A model generated the notes under the pieces. It searched no databases. It saw nothing but the letters and a program-made list of their open reading frames with translations, and was not told the DNA's origin. A program made the translations under genes and the position numbers. A stretch of DNA of 64,000 bases from Rathayibacter agropyri (GTDB lineage Bacteria > Actinomycetota > Actinomycetes > Actinomycetales > Microbacteriaceae). The stretch covers positions 558,001 through 622,000 of the forward strand of contig NZ_JABRPL010000002.1 in NCBI RefSeq assembly GCF_013249015.1, written 5' to 3'. Below, in pieces: positions 24,962 through 34,599 of this stretch (position 1 is its first letter; each line of letters starts with the position of its first letter).

Positions 24962-26521
24962 TCAGCGCCGGTCGAGCCGGGGCGCCGCCGCCAGCAGACG
25001 CCGCGTGTACTCCTCGCGGGGCGCACCCAGGACGGAGGCGGCAGGCCCCGACTCGACCACGCGGCCCTCCCGCATCACCGCAATGCGGTCGCTCATGTGC
25101 GCGATCACTCCGAGATCGTGCGAGATCAGCAGCAGCGCGAGGCCGTGGCGACGCTGTAGTTCATCGAGCAGATCGAGGATCTGCGCCTGCACCGACACAT
25201 CGAGGGCCGACACCGGCTCGTCGCAGATCAGCACATCGGGACGTGTGGCGAGCGCCCGGGCGATCGAGACGCGCTGGCGCTGACCGCCCGACAGAGTCCT
25301 CGGCGAGCGCCCCGCCAGCGTCGGCGACAGTCCCACGCCCTCGAGCAGCGACGGGACGGAGTCGGCGCCCGCATCGCGGAGGAGGCGGCCGACACTCCAG
25401 CGCGGGTCGAACGACGAGAGGCTGTCCTGGTAGACGGCTCCGATGCGGGGGCGACGGGGGCGGCGCGCGCGCTCCATCGCCGACGACCACTGCTCGCCGA
25501 ACAGCTCGACGGTGCCGGCATCGGGTCGCCGCAGCGCCAGAAGAAGCCGGGCCACTGTGCTCTTGCCCGATCCGGACTCACCGACGAGGCCGACGGTTTC
25601 ACCGCGCCGCAGGTCGAGGTCGACGCCGTCCACCGCGGTCCGGACGCCTCCACCGGGCAACCGGAAGCGGGCGACGAGGCCGCGGGCGGCAACGACCACC
25701 TCGCCGGGGGCCTCGGGCGGGGGCGCCGGGGCGGAGGGATCGGTCAGCCGTGATCCGCGCGGCCGACCGGCGGGGACGGCGGCGACCAGCGCGCGCGCCT
25801 CGGCGCTGCGGGGCGCGCGCAGCACCGCGGCGGTCGGTCCCTCCTCCACCACGCGGCCGTCGGCCAGCACGAGGATGCGGTCGACGAGCCCCGCGACCAC
25901 GGCGAGGTCGTGCGAGACCAGCAGCAGGGCGCGGCCCCGGGCCTTCTGTTCGGCGAACAGCTCGAGCACGCGCGCCTGCACGGTCACGTCGAGCGCGGTG
26001 GTTGGCTCGTCGGCGACCAGCAGCGGCGGATCGAGGGCGACGGCCGCGGCGAGCAGAGCGCGCTGGCGGAGTCCGCCTGACAGATCGCCGGAACGCTCGC
26101 GCATCCGCTCGACCGGGTCGGGCATGCCGACACTCGCGAGCGCGTCCGCCGTGCGCCGGGCGCGTTCGCCAGCGGGTAGCCGACCGTGCAGGCGAAAGAC
26201 GTCGCCGATCTCGCGGCCGATGGGCCGAAGAGGGTCGAGTGAGAGCAGGGCGTCCTGGGGAACGAAGCCGACGTCGCCGCCGCGCAGGCGGCGCAGGGCA
26301 CGCTCGCCGGCGCCGACCACCTCGGTGCCGCCCACTTGCGCGCTGCCGGTCACCGCTCCTCCGCTCAGCCCCAGCAGGGCCCGGGCGGTGACACTCTTGC
26401 CGGACCCCGACTCGCCGACGATCGCGACGCACTCCCCCGGCTCGATGCGGAACGAAACTCCGTGCACGACCTCGACCCCGTCGAACGCGATCCGCAGCCC
26501 CTCGACAACGGCGGCGCTCAC
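24962..26521 (-). CDS. Oligopeptide/dipeptide ABC importer, fused ATPase subunit (DppD-DppF type)
   Basis: 519 residues holding two complete ATPase domains in one chain. The first has Walker A GESGSGKS at 36-43, signature LSGGLRQRA and Walker B LLVADEPT. The second has Walker A at 315-322, signature LSGGQRQRVSIA and Walker B LICDEP. A 35-residue Pro/Ala-rich linker joins them. The GTG start at 26519-26521 overlaps the stop of the permease gene (GTGA). In Escherichia coli the two ATPases are separate genes, while fused forms are common in Actinobacteria. It powers import through the two permeases encoded upstream. Confidence 0.9.
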   Translation of the reverse strand: MSAAVVEGLRIAFDGVEVVHGVSFRIEPGECVAIVGESGSGKSVTARALLGLSGGAVTGSAQVGGTEVVGAGERALRRLRGGDVGFVPQDALLSLDPLRPIGREIGDVFRLHGRLPAGERARRTADALASVGMPDPVERMRERSGDLSGGLRQRALLAAAVALDPPLLVADEPTTALDVTVQARVLELFAEQKARGRALLLVSHDLAVVAGLVDRILVLADGRVVEEGPTAAVLRAPRSAEARALVAAVPAGRPRGSRLTDPSAPAPPPEAPGEVVVAARGLVARFRLPGGGVRTAVDGVDLDLRRGETVGLVGESGSGKSTVARLLLALRRPDAGTVELFGEQWSSAMERARRPRRPRIGAVYQDSLSSFDPRWSVGRLLRDAGADSVPSLLEGVGLSPTLAGRSPRTLSGGQRQRVSIARALATRPDVLICDEPVSALDVSVQAQILDLLDELQRRHGLALLLISHDLGVIAHMSDRIAVMREGRVVESGPAASVLGAPREEYTRRLLAAAPRLDRR

Positions 26522-27357
26522 TTGGCACCCCGCAGCCGTCCGCCGAGCACAGTCGTGGCGAGGGTGGTCAGCACGATCGCGAGGCCCGGGAACACCGTCA
26601 GCCACCAGGCGCTCGCGAGATAGGTGCGGCCCGCCGAGAGCATCGCGCCCCACTCCGGAGCAGGCGGCTCGGCACCGAGGCCGAGATAGCTGAGCGCCGA
26701 CGCCCACACGATCGCCTGGCCGACGCCGAGCGTGGCCAGCACGGCGAGCGGCCCGAAGGTGTTCGGCAGCACGTGGCGCAGCAGGATGCGGACCGGCGGG
26801 TGCCCGAGCACGCGCGCCGCCTCGACGTAACCGGAGTCGCGGATGCCCAGAAGCTGCGTGCGCAGGATCCGGGCGTACCCCGGCGCGGTCGAAAGGCCGA
26901 CCGCGATCGTCGCGGGGACGACTCCGGGACCCGTGACGACGATGACGAGCAGCGCGAGCAGCAGGGCGGGGAAGGCGAACAGCACTTCGAGGACGCGGCC
27001 GATCACTCCATCGACGAGGCGACCGCCGAACGCCGCGATCACGCCGAGCAGACCGCCCAGCACGAGCCCAATCGCCGTGGCGCTCACGCCGATGAGGAGG
27101 GAAGCACCGGCACCCGAGATCAGCCGACTCAGCACATCGCGGCCGGACTCGTCGGTGCCGAGGAGGTGGGCGGCGGACGGCGGTGAAAAGGCGTCGCGCG
27201 GGGCGACGGCGAGCGGATCGGCGGGGGCCAGCAGTCCGGGCGCAACGGCGGCGAGCAGGAGGAGGGCGAGGAAGACCAGCGCCAGCACCTCGGCGGCGCG
27301 GACTCGCGCGGCCCCCCGGCGGAGCGGTCGGGCGGCGCGCAGCTCGAGCTCGCTCAC
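26518..27357 (-). CDS. Oligopeptide ABC importer permease, DppC type
   Basis: 279 residues with about six membrane segments and the transporter EAA-like loop (EAARVLGHPPVRILLRHVLPN). The extracytoplasmic segment HLLGTDESGRDVLSRLISGA is a hallmark of the DppC/OppC family. It overlaps both neighbours by 4 bp, so the subunits are made together. It pairs with the DppB-type permease to form the channel. Confidence 0.9.
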   Translation of the reverse strand: MSELELRAARPLRRGAARVRAAEVLALVFLALLLLAAVAPGLLAPADPLAVAPRDAFSPPSAAHLLGTDESGRDVLSRLISGAGASLLIGVSATAIGLVLGGLLGVIAAFGGRLVDGVIGRVLEVLFAFPALLLALLVIVVTGPGVVPATIAVGLSTAPGYARILRTQLLGIRDSGYVEAARVLGHPPVRILLRHVLPNTFGPLAVLATLGVGQAIVWASALSYLGLGAEPPAPEWGAMLSAGRTYLASAWWLTVFPGLAIVLTTLATTVLGGRLRGAK

Positions 27358-28292
27358 GCGACCGCCTCCCGCAGGGCCAGGCGCGGGTCGATCACGCGGG
27401 TCAGGATGTCGGTGGCGAGGGTGACGACGATGTACGCAAGCGCCGTGACCAGGACCACTCCGGTCACCACGGGCACATCGCGCACGGTCACCGCCGCGAG
27501 CAGGGTGCGGCCAAGTCCCGGTCGAGCGAAGATCGTCTCGACGACGACCGCCCCGCCGATCAGGTAGCCGAAGGCCCAGCCCGAGAGCGAAACGCCAGGC
27601 AGCACGGCGTGGCGCAGGGCATGCCGCAGGCGGATCCCGAGTTCGCCCTCGCCCCGCGCCCGGGCGGCGAGCACGAACGGCGATTCCAGGGCGTCGAGGA
27701 GGGAGCGACGCATCACCTGCCCGAGGAACCCCGCCAGCGGGATCGCGAGGGTGAGCGTCGGCAGCACCAGCCCGACGGGGGCGCCGGTGCTGACCGGGGG
27801 CAGCCAGCGCAGCGCCGTCGCGAACACGGCAATCAGCACGGTCGCGAGCCAGAAGTGCGGTAGAGCGGCGGCCGTGAGCTCGAGGCCGGACCCGATCGCG
27901 GCGGCGAGGCGGCCACCCCGCGTCGACCAGAGGGCGGTGGCAAGCGTGAGGAGCCAGGCGACGCTCAGGGCGAGGGCGGCGAGGAGGAGGGTGCCGGGCA
28001 GTTGCTCGCCGAGCACCTGGGCAACGGGGGTGCGGAGGGAATAGGACGTGCCGAGATCGCCGCGGGCGAGCCGACCGAGCTGCACGAGGTACTGGACGAA
28101 GAGCGGCCGGTCGAGGCCGTACTGCTCCCGGACCGCGGCGAGCGCCTCCGGGGACGCCTGCGAGCCGGGACCGCCGAGGATCGCCTGCGCGGGATCGCCC
28201 GGGACGAGTCGGATGAGGAAGAAGACGGCGGTGGCGACGGCCCAGAGCACCACCAGCGCGCCGCCGAGGCGGAGGAGCATGCGACGGATCAC
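27354..28292 (-). CDS. Oligopeptide ABC importer permease, DppB type
   Basis: About 312 residues from the GTG at 28292 (AGAGGA upstream); an ATG four codons later is an alternative. The N-terminus (RMLLRLGGALVVLWAVATAVFF) enters the membrane, followed by the DppB hallmark RLVPGDPAQAILGG, a GDLGTSY periplasmic motif and the EAA loop (ARARGEGELGIRLRHALRHAVLP). It overlaps the DppC-type gene by 4 bp. The open frame beyond 28292 overlaps the intergenic region and is not conserved-looking. Confidence 0.88.
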   Translation of the reverse strand: MIRRMLLRLGGALVVLWAVATAVFFLIRLVPGDPAQAILGGPGSQASPEALAAVREQYGLDRPLFVQYLVQLGRLARGDLGTSYSLRTPVAQVLGEQLPGTLLLAALALSVAWLLTLATALWSTRGGRLAAAIGSGLELTAAALPHFWLATVLIAVFATALRWLPPVSTGAPVGLVLPTLTLAIPLAGFLGQVMRRSLLDALESPFVLAARARGEGELGIRLRHALRHAVLPGVSLSGWAFGYLIGGAVVVETIFARPGLGRTLLAAVTVRDVPVVTGVVLVTALAYIVVTLATDILTRVIDPRLALREAVA

Positions 28293-28415
28293 CTGCGAGT
28301 GTCCTCTCTGGTGTGGTGCCTCGAAACGCCGCCCGAAGCGGCTGTCCCGATCAGCGTGAGGGGCCATGCTGATCGAGGAGCGCGCTCAGCGGGCGTGCCG
28401 AGGTCCGGCGCGGGG

Positions 28416-30071
28416 TCAGGCCCAGGCGTTCGCGAACCAGGGCGTCGATACCGTATCGAGCGCCACGAGGCCCCGCACGGACGAGCGGTGCAGGTAGTGG
28501 TTCTGCTGGTCGTAGAGCGGCAGAATCCAGTAGCCCTCGAGGACGATCCGCTGGGCCTGCTGGTAGAGCTCAGCGCGGGCCGCCTCGTCGGTCGTCGCGC
28601 TCGCCTTCTCGAGCAGGGAGTCGAGGGCCGGATCGTTGACCTGCGCATGGTTCGCGAAATAGCCACTCGGAGCCGGCGTGATCCCCGAGGACGAGTACAG
28701 GATGCGCAGCACGTCAGGCCCGACCTTCGTGTACGGAGCGCTCACCAGCTCGTACTCATTCGAGCCGAGCGCGGTGTACCAGCTCGAGAGGTCGAGGAGG
28801 CTGATCTGCACGTCGAAGCCGAGCACCTTCGCCGAAGCCTGGACCTGCTCGAACAGCGACTGCTCGGCGGGGATCGACTGGTTCGTGCTGACCGGGAAGC
28901 GCAGGGTCAGGGGCTTCCCGTCCTTCTCGCGGATGCCGTCGCCGTTGGAGTCGGTCCAGCCGGCCGCGTCGAGCAGGGCCTCGGCGGCGGTGACCTCGGA
29001 GTCCGAACCGGCGTTCTTGAAGCGGGCGGCGTCGGAGTAGGCGGTTGCCTCGCGGCTCGACAGCGGAGAGTAGGACCGCGCGGCGGTACCGAAGAACAGC
29101 GAGTCGATCGCGTCGTTCACGCCGACTCCGCGCACGAACGCCTCCCGGACCGACTGATCGTCGAACGGCGCCTGGCTGGAGTTGAGTTCGAGGCGGTTGG
29201 ACGAGCCAGGGCGCGGCGCGTTGAGCTCGACCAGGTCGGACGCGCCAGCAGCGGCCTCCAACGTGTCGGGCTGCGCGTTGTCGATCACGTCGACCTCGCC
29301 CGCCTGCAGCGCGGAGTATCGGGTGGCGGAGTCAGGGATGAAGCGCCAGGTGATGCTCGCGAGATGGGCGGGGCCCGCGTGGCCCTCACCGGTGGGTCCG
29401 GTCGACGCGTCGTAGGCGTCGTTGCGGGTGAGGGTGACGTGGTCCTGCTTGACCCACTCCGACACCGTGAAAGGCCCCGTGCCCACCGGTGCCTCGCAGT
29501 TCGCCGCCTCCCCGCGGGCGATGCCGGCGGGCGACTCGATTGCCGTCCACGGCTGGGCGAGCGACTCGAGCAGCGCGCTGTCGGGAGCACGGAGGGTGAA
29601 GCGGGCGACCGTGGGCGAGACGGCAGTCACGGAGGCGACCTTCGCGACGGCGAGGTAGCCGGTGGACGACTTGGTCGCCGGGTCCTGGAGGTGCGCGATG
29701 TTCGCCGCGACCGCCTCGGCGTTCAACGGCGTGCCATCGGTGAAGGTCAGGCCCTCGCGCAGGGTGAAGTCGTAGGTGAGGGCGTCGTCCGACAGAGTCC
29801 ACGACGTGGCCAGCCACGGCGTGATGGCGCCCTGGGAATCGCGCGAGACCAGCGACTCCAGCACCTGCGTGGCGAGCAGCGCCTGCGGGTAGTTGCCGCC
29901 GACGTGCGGGTCGAGGCAGGTGGGCTCGGCGTCACCGGATGCGTAGGTGAGGGTGCCCCCGTCGACCGGGGTGCTCGAGGCGCCGGGCGACTCGGCCGTG
30001 CAGCCGCTGAGCAGGAGCGCGACGGCGACGGTAGCGGGGAGGATGAGGGAGCGGGTGCGACGCAGCGACAT
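28416..30071 (-). CDS. Oligopeptide-binding lipoprotein, family 5 solute-binding protein
   Basis: 551 residues from the ATG at 30069-30071. A lipoprotein signal peptide ends in LLLSGC, so the mature protein is anchored at the outer face of the membrane. YDFTLREGLTFTDGTPLNAEAV is the family 5 signature region, and GTGPFTVSEW is a further hallmark. It delivers peptides (or possibly oligosaccharides or nickel chelates, also known in this family) to the permeases. It is the first gene of the four-gene operon, 123 bp before the DppB-type gene. Confidence 0.9.
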   Translation of the reverse strand: MSLRRTRSLILPATVAVALLLSGCTAESPGASSTPVDGGTLTYASGDAEPTCLDPHVGGNYPQALLATQVLESLVSRDSQGAITPWLATSWTLSDDALTYDFTLREGLTFTDGTPLNAEAVAANIAHLQDPATKSSTGYLAVAKVASVTAVSPTVARFTLRAPDSALLESLAQPWTAIESPAGIARGEAANCEAPVGTGPFTVSEWVKQDHVTLTRNDAYDASTGPTGEGHAGPAHLASITWRFIPDSATRYSALQAGEVDVIDNAQPDTLEAAAGASDLVELNAPRPGSSNRLELNSSQAPFDDQSVREAFVRGVGVNDAIDSLFFGTAARSYSPLSSREATAYSDAARFKNAGSDSEVTAAEALLDAAGWTDSNGDGIREKDGKPLTLRFPVSTNQSIPAEQSLFEQVQASAKVLGFDVQISLLDLSSWYTALGSNEYELVSAPYTKVGPDVLRILYSSSGITPAPSGYFANHAQVNDPALDSLLEKASATTDEAARAELYQQAQRIVLEGYWILPLYDQQNHYLHRSSVRGLVALDTVSTPWFANAWA

Positions 30072-30307
30072 AACGGCTTTCGTGGAGAGTATCGAGGAGC
30101 GCCCGTTCTTGCGCGGGAGCCAGCAAACGGTAGCAGGAGTCTCGACCACGATGAGGAACTCGGCGGGACTTGTGGCGCCCCCAGGCCCCCCACGGCAGAG
30201 CATCCGCGCTGGTCCCTGGACGACACCATCTCCTCAGCGCGCGCCATTCCCCATCTGAAGATGAGATCGAGCGCACGGAAAGTATCGGGCATCCCTACCC
30301 TGACGCA

Positions 30308-32266
30308 ATGTTTCCCCTCGAACCTCACATCAGCAGTCGGAGAAATGTGCTCGCGGCCGGCGGTCTCGGTGCCGCGGCGGTCTTCGCAGCCGCCCCCTCG
30401 GCCTCAGCAGAGACGAGCGGAGGAGGGTCGTGGCGCGAAGATCCGACCGACGCCAACGTGATCCATGTTCTCGGTGCTCGCGGCGACGCCGACGCCAACT
30501 TTGCCACGAACAACAAAGCCTTCGCCGAAACGTGGCAGGAGGTTCTGCGCCGACAGCGCGAGGAGAGCCGCGGCGGCCAGACCGTGCGAGTCCCGCCGGG
30601 CGTCTACCTCATCGACCACTGGGACCTCTCCGTCGTCTGGAGCGATATCGGAAGCGCCTCAGAGCCCGAGGCGCAGCGTTCTGGTTCCGAATCGTGGTTC
30701 GTGAACGTCACCATCCAAGCCGAGGGTGTCGTCTTCGTTGCGAAGAAGTCGGCAGGTGAGACCTACCAGTCCGTCTCCGGACCGGCCCCTGTTCCTGAAC
30801 CGGTCATCCGGGTGGGTTCTCGAGAGGGCGGGCGGGCGCAGAACCTGCTGAAGAAGGTCACCATCATCGGTCTGCGCATCCAGGCGGGCATCAGCCCCAG
30901 CGCGAATCTCAATTCGATTCAGCGTCTGGGGATCCTCATTGAGCACTGCCAGCAGTTCGTGATGGATCGTGTGTGGATCAGCCTGCTCACCCTCGGCGGG
31001 ATGTCCCTCGTCGGGACGATGGATTGCGCATTCTCGAACGTGCAGATCCTGTGGTGCGGACGTGACAGCGAGGACACCTCGGCGAAGAGGTACGGGCTCA
31101 CCATCACCGGCTCGGCCGAATCAGCGCGTGCCGACAATCCCAATGCTCTGCGTCTGACCGGCATCCACATCGAGTTCTGCCCGCTGCTCCTGCTTATCGA
31201 CAGCGAGGCCCGTCACGTCGACTTCTTTGCCTGCAAGTTCGAGCAGTCGGCGCCGTCCCGCACGTCCCCGGTCGTCCTCGGTGGTGTCGACGGAACCGGC
31301 GGGAGAGGATCCGTCCTCGAGATCGGCTTCCACGGGAGCATGTTCGTCGGCTCCTACTACAACAACAAGTCCAATCCCAACCCTCACGTCTTTAAGACTC
31401 AGCAGCCTCCCTTCGTCTCCGTCGAGGAACGCTCCTACTACGGAGAGGACTCGTCACCGCAGAGGAACGTCTTCGCATCGGACTCCGCCTGGCGCACGCA
31501 CACGGCGGTGTCGTTCACCGGCTGCCACTTCACCACTCCCAACGGCGCTGGAGCGCGGTGGTTCCGCGGCGCCAACTCGTCGTTCACCGCCTGCGACTTC
31601 TCCGGATGCGCGAATGTCGGCGACGAGGCTCCCTCGATTGACATGGGCGACAACGTGATCATCGAGGGAGGCCGCTTCGCGCTCACGTCCTCCATCGACG
31701 ACAAGTTCGGCAACGGCCGCGCGTCCACCATCACTGCGGCAGAGGGCCTGCGCAACGATCTCTTCCGCTTCCGGGGCAGCAGTGCCAGCGTCTCGAGACC
31801 GATCGTCTTCTCTCCGCCTCCTGCGGCGGACGGGCAGCGCGTGCCCGGCGCGCTGCTCACCCTCGCAGGCGGCGACCGCACACGACGCAACATGTTTACC
31901 GGCTACCGGCCGGTCTACGGCCAGGCGCCCACACCGATGCGGTATGAGAACTCGGCCGAGAAGCATCTGAACGACCGGCTCGAAGTCGATTCGATCTTCG
32001 TCGACATCGCCACACAGCTGACCGGATCACAGGGAAGCCCACCATCCGTCTTCGGACGCAGCGCTGGCACCCTGATGTCCGGTGTCTACGAGGACTTCCT
32101 CGATGCCTTTGCCGGTCAGCACCTTCGGCTCGTCGTGGGGTGGGGCCAGCAGGTCGATCTCATCAACTCCGACAGCCTTATCCTGCAGGGCCGCAGGAAT
32201 CGGACCGTGCCCGAGAAGACCTGGTTGTCGTTCGACAGAGTGGGAACGTCCTGGATCGAATTCTGA
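30308..32266 (+). CDS. Tat-exported right-handed beta-helix protein
   Basis: 652 residues from the ATG at 30308. The N-terminus has a twin-arginine signal (SSRRNVLAAGGLGAAAVFAA then SASA). Then comes the opening typical of the pectate-lyase superfamily N-cap (VIHVLGARGDADANFATNNKAFAETWQ and VRVPPGVYLID; compare GD-A-DNT-AI and PPG-Y). The middle has repeating short strands of the parallel beta-helix fold. No catalytic residues can be assigned. It may bind or cleave a surface or plant polysaccharide; phage-tail-spike-like folds are an alternative. It diverges from the peptide importer, with a 236-bp gap. Confidence 0.65.
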   Translation: MFPLEPHISSRRNVLAAGGLGAAAVFAAAPSASAETSGGGSWREDPTDANVIHVLGARGDADANFATNNKAFAETWQEVLRRQREESRGGQTVRVPPGVYLIDHWDLSVVWSDIGSASEPEAQRSGSESWFVNVTIQAEGVVFVAKKSAGETYQSVSGPAPVPEPVIRVGSREGGRAQNLLKKVTIIGLRIQAGISPSANLNSIQRLGILIEHCQQFVMDRVWISLLTLGGMSLVGTMDCAFSNVQILWCGRDSEDTSAKRYGLTITGSAESARADNPNALRLTGIHIEFCPLLLLIDSEARHVDFFACKFEQSAPSRTSPVVLGGVDGTGGRGSVLEIGFHGSMFVGSYYNNKSNPNPHVFKTQQPPFVSVEERSYYGEDSSPQRNVFASDSAWRTHTAVSFTGCHFTTPNGAGARWFRGANSSFTACDFSGCANVGDEAPSIDMGDNVIIEGGRFALTSSIDDKFGNGRASTITAAEGLRNDLFRFRGSSASVSRPIVFSPPPAADGQRVPGALLTLAGGDRTRRNMFTGYRPVYGQAPTPMRYENSAEKHLNDRLEVDSIFVDIATQLTGSQGSPPSVFGRSAGTLMSGVYEDFLDAFAGQHLRLVVGWGQQVDLINSDSLILQGRRNRTVPEKTWLSFDRVGTSWIEF

Positions 32267-32401
32267 CGGGCGGCGGCATCTCAGCGTGGGCACGGCTCCA
32301 CCCGCGACCACCGCCGCATCGACCACTGTCTCGGCGGCCCCTGACTCGTCGCCTCGACTCCCGACCGGTGAAGAACTCCGGAAAGACGCGGCCGGAGCCG
32401 T

Positions 32402-32419
32402 CGGTATCCGCGGATACCG
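32402..32419. repeat. 18-bp perfect palindrome between convergent genes
   Basis: CGGTATCCGCGGATACCG is its own reverse complement. It lies in the 240-bp gap between the end of the beta-helix gene and the end of padC. With no loop it is more like a protein-binding site than a terminator. Confidence 0.5.
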
Positions 32420-32506
32420 TCGGTGAGCCGTCCTGCGTTTCTCCACCTCCCGGGGGACGAGCGCTACCGGGAGACCAGGGTCAAGGACCTGGGGGGGCAG
32501 ACGTCG

Positions 32507-33028
32507 TCAGTTGTTCCGATCGGCGAAGCCGGCGGGCAGATCGCCGGGGGCGGTGTCGACGACGGTCTCGTCGTCCGCGCCGACGTGCTCGAACAGAGTG
32601 ATCCGCGCGAACTCCGGCACGACGTAGATGGGATAGGTCGGCCCGGCATCGCGGTACTCGCGCATCCGGTCGAGGTGGTCGTTTTGGAAGAGCACCGTCT
32701 TTGAGCCGTCGAGCTCGACCCAGTGCGGGAAGAAGATCGTGCCGTGCAGGACGCGCTCGGAGGGGACGACGGTGACGACGACGCTGGTGCCGGTGGGTTC
32801 GTTCCAGGACAGCTTGTAGACGCCCGCGGTGAGGGCGACGAGGTCGACCTTCTGGTCCTTGACCCAGCGACCACCGACCAGGCCGGAGTGGATGCGGTAG
32901 TCGATGGTCGTGGCGTTCTTGACGTACATCTCGTACTGCCAGCCGTTGGCGTAGGTGTAAATAAGGCGATACCCGACGATGCCGGAAAGGTCCTGCTTCG
33001 GAACGGGATTGTCGATGCTGGTGCTCAT
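32507..33028 (-). CDS. padC: Phenolic acid decarboxylase
   Basis: 173 residues from the ATG at 33026-33028. It removes CO2 from p-coumaric, ferulic or caffeic acid to give vinylphenols, a cofactor-free cytoplasmic reaction that detoxifies plant phenolics. The family core is clear: [78 protein letters not shown]. Length matches the usual 160-180 residues. The frame is open upstream into a transposase remnant, so an in-frame fusion ORF exists, but the conserved start is at MSTSIDN. The transposase fragment occupies the place where a promoter and a PadR-type regulator would normally be. Confidence 0.92.
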   Translation of the reverse strand: MSTSIDNPVPKQDLSGIVGYRLIYTYANGWQYEMYVKNATTIDYRIHSGLVGGRWVKDQKVDLVALTAGVYKLSWNEPTGTSVVVTVVPSERVLHGTIFFPHWVELDGSKTVLFQNDHLDRMREYRDAGPTYPIYVVPEFARITLFEHVGADDETVVDTAPGDLPAGFADRNN

Positions 33029-33310
33029 ACCCCGAGTGTCTCCCACGCCACCTCCACGCGCGCCGATGGCGGAAGCCCCCGGCGTCCCCTCCAAGGGGAA
33101 GCCGTCGATGAGTTCGCGTAGCGCCCGGATCTCGTTGGTCTTCGCGGCGATCTGCACCTGCCCGAACATGGTCCCGGTGTCGTGATCGAGGGCGGCGACC
33201 AAATGCGGGGCGGGATGCTCCGACTTCCTCTTCCGGGCACAGCGAACGGTTTTCCCGTCGACCGCGATCACCCGCCGGCCGGCACCCGCGCGCTTGGCGT
33301 GCCACCACGC
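33029..33310 (-). mobile_element. Remnant of an ISAs1-family transposase
   Basis: On the minus strand a fragment reads [36 protein letters not shown] and [19 protein letters not shown], the catalytic-core start (DGKTVRGAR, first Asp of the DDE triad) of ISAs1-type transposases. Both ends of the gene are missing: the sequence loses similarity upstream of ~33310 and stops matching about 30 bp before padC. No inverted repeats are recognisable. Confidence 0.7.
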
Positions 33311-33451
33311 GGCCAGGCGATGACCATCAGCCGGTGCCCGACCTCATGGGGCGAGACTTCCACGCGCCCCAGCCGAACACCCGCCGGGTCGGCGATATCC
33401 CCTTTATCAAGACCTGGAGGCCAAATTCTTTAGCGATACCGACTCGTCAGC

Positions 33452-34048
33452 TCAGCGGAATCTCTCAAGGGCGCTTTCGGGATCGAAAAAACAATTCCAG
33501 TCGCCAAACTCCGGTATTTCGAACCAGTTTGCAGAAACATCTACTCCTTGAAATTCTCGAAGTTCCACGTCGTCAGGCTTTCCAAAGCCATCACTTGTCA
33601 CGATCTCCTCTTTCGCATACCCGTCCTCACGAAACTGCATTGTGAGGTGGCCGGTTGACTGGTTACGCCGAATATGTTTGTCCTCGATTGGGCATAAATA
33701 CCACGTGATTTGGCCGAGAAAAACAGATTCATCGCTGCCCATGCACGGGACTGATTCGTCTTTTGGATGGTAATAGCCGCTCCAAATGTAGCCAACATCA
33801 ATAGTGCGATGCTGGTTGATTTTATGGAGCACAGCGCCGTTCGCCTGAGGGTATATCTGCAAATAGCTCACGGGTTGTCCAGCCCCATCGAGCCGTACAA
33901 TACCGAACCACCTATCGCGGTCTGCGGCGTTCAACTCATATCGTGCACGCGCCTCAGCTTTGGTAATCTCTGTCGAAAAAAGGCCCCATCGCTTCTTGGG
34001 ATGAGGGGGTCCCGCGCCCACTTTATCGCAGTAAATGCATTCAGGCAT
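33452..34048 (-). CDS. Hypothetical protein in an AT-rich patch
   Basis: 198 residues from the ATG at 34046-34048 (TATAGGACC upstream). No family recognised. It begins MPECIYCDKVGAG with a CxxC pair, is rich in aromatic residues (WFGIVRLDG, YIWSGYYHPKDES, WYLCPIED) and acidic at the C-terminus. No signal peptide or membrane segment. Codon use is clearly more AT-rich than in the surrounding genes, suggesting acquisition. It lies directly downstream of a frameshifted fragment. A toxin remnant followed by an immunity gene would look like this, but that is only inference. Confidence 0.55.
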   Translation of the reverse strand: MPECIYCDKVGAGPPHPKKRWGLFSTEITKAEARARYELNAADRDRWFGIVRLDGAGQPVSYLQIYPQANGAVLHKINQHRTIDVGYIWSGYYHPKDESVPCMGSDESVFLGQITWYLCPIEDKHIRRNQSTGHLTMQFREDGYAKEEIVTSDGFGKPDDVELREFQGVDVSANWFEIPEFGDWNCFFDPESALERFR

Positions 34049-34336
34049 GGTCCTATATTACCACATATTCGTAATATTTTTCCCTGCACATCACGAATAA
34101 TAACCAGAGACTCCTTCGAGGCGGCGTACTTTACCAGGTCCTTAGAAATCCCTTTATTTTGCACAGGTACTTCAAGGATTAGATCTCCGTCTAGCAGGCC
34201 GCCACCCTTATCGGAGTGTCCGGCGGTACTTGTTGAGCATCTCGTCAATGTATTGCCGTCCAGTCTCCAGGCGAATACCTGCAAACTGAGTATTTTTCCG
34301 AGACAAAATTTCTTTACCAGGTGGGGCAACCGTCAT
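33931..34336 (-). pseudogene. Frameshifted gene fragment, possible toxin C-terminal remnant
   Basis: Two overlapping minus-strand frames look like halves of one protein. The first runs from the ATG at 34334-34336 (MTVAPPGKEILSRKN, then LETGRQYIDEMLNKYR) to a stop at 34208. The second, in another frame, carries on as HSDKGGGLLDGDLILEVPV, GISKDLVKYAASKESLVIIRDVQGK and then runs into the start of the next gene. AT-rich like its neighbour. The first frame is open upstream without a good start, as expected for an orphan C-terminal piece. Function unknown. Confidence 0.35.
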
Positions 34337-34380
34337 AGTGCCCGAGCCACCTCGGGACGAGTTCCGCCACGACGCCGTCA

Positions 34381-34566
34381 CTAAGGCGCGAAGTAGAACA
34401 CCGTTGGCATAGAACGCGAAGGACCTAGGGTTTCGAAGAACCCGATCGCGAACGGAATGAAACGGAGGCCTATGCAGAATACCCTTGCATGCTCAACGAA
34501 GATTCCACCGACCTCCGCATTTGCGGCGCTCAACCTGAATTTTGCATAAGCACCTTCTAAGGATTA
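34381..34566 (-). other. Short unassigned open frame in the AT-rich patch
   Basis: A minus-strand frame of about 60 codons, ending at a TAG at 34381-34383, reads YAKFRLSAANAEVGGIFVEH and RFIPFAIGFFETLGPSRSMP. It has no ATG or GTG in a good position; a TTG is possible. The opposite strand holds a 26-codon ORF (ATG at about 34472) with a strong GGAGG. Neither can be confirmed. Confidence 0.2.
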
Positions 34567-34599
34567 CGCTGACACAAACCTTGGCGACGCCACAACCGA

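Noticed and set aside
23482-26391. Long + strand open frame of 969 codons across the AAA+ and peptide-importer region
   Set aside because: Arg/Ala/Gly-rich low-complexity sequence antisense to genes with clear Walker motifs; typical high-GC shadow.
28002-30461. Long + strand open frame of 819 codons
   Set aside because: Antisense to the DppB-type permease and the binding lipoprotein, both of which have clear family features.
32507-33271. Single fusion protein of transposase core and phenolic acid decarboxylase
   Set aside because: The decarboxylase has its own ATG at the usual family start and standard length; the transposase piece is a truncated remnant that happens to be in frame.
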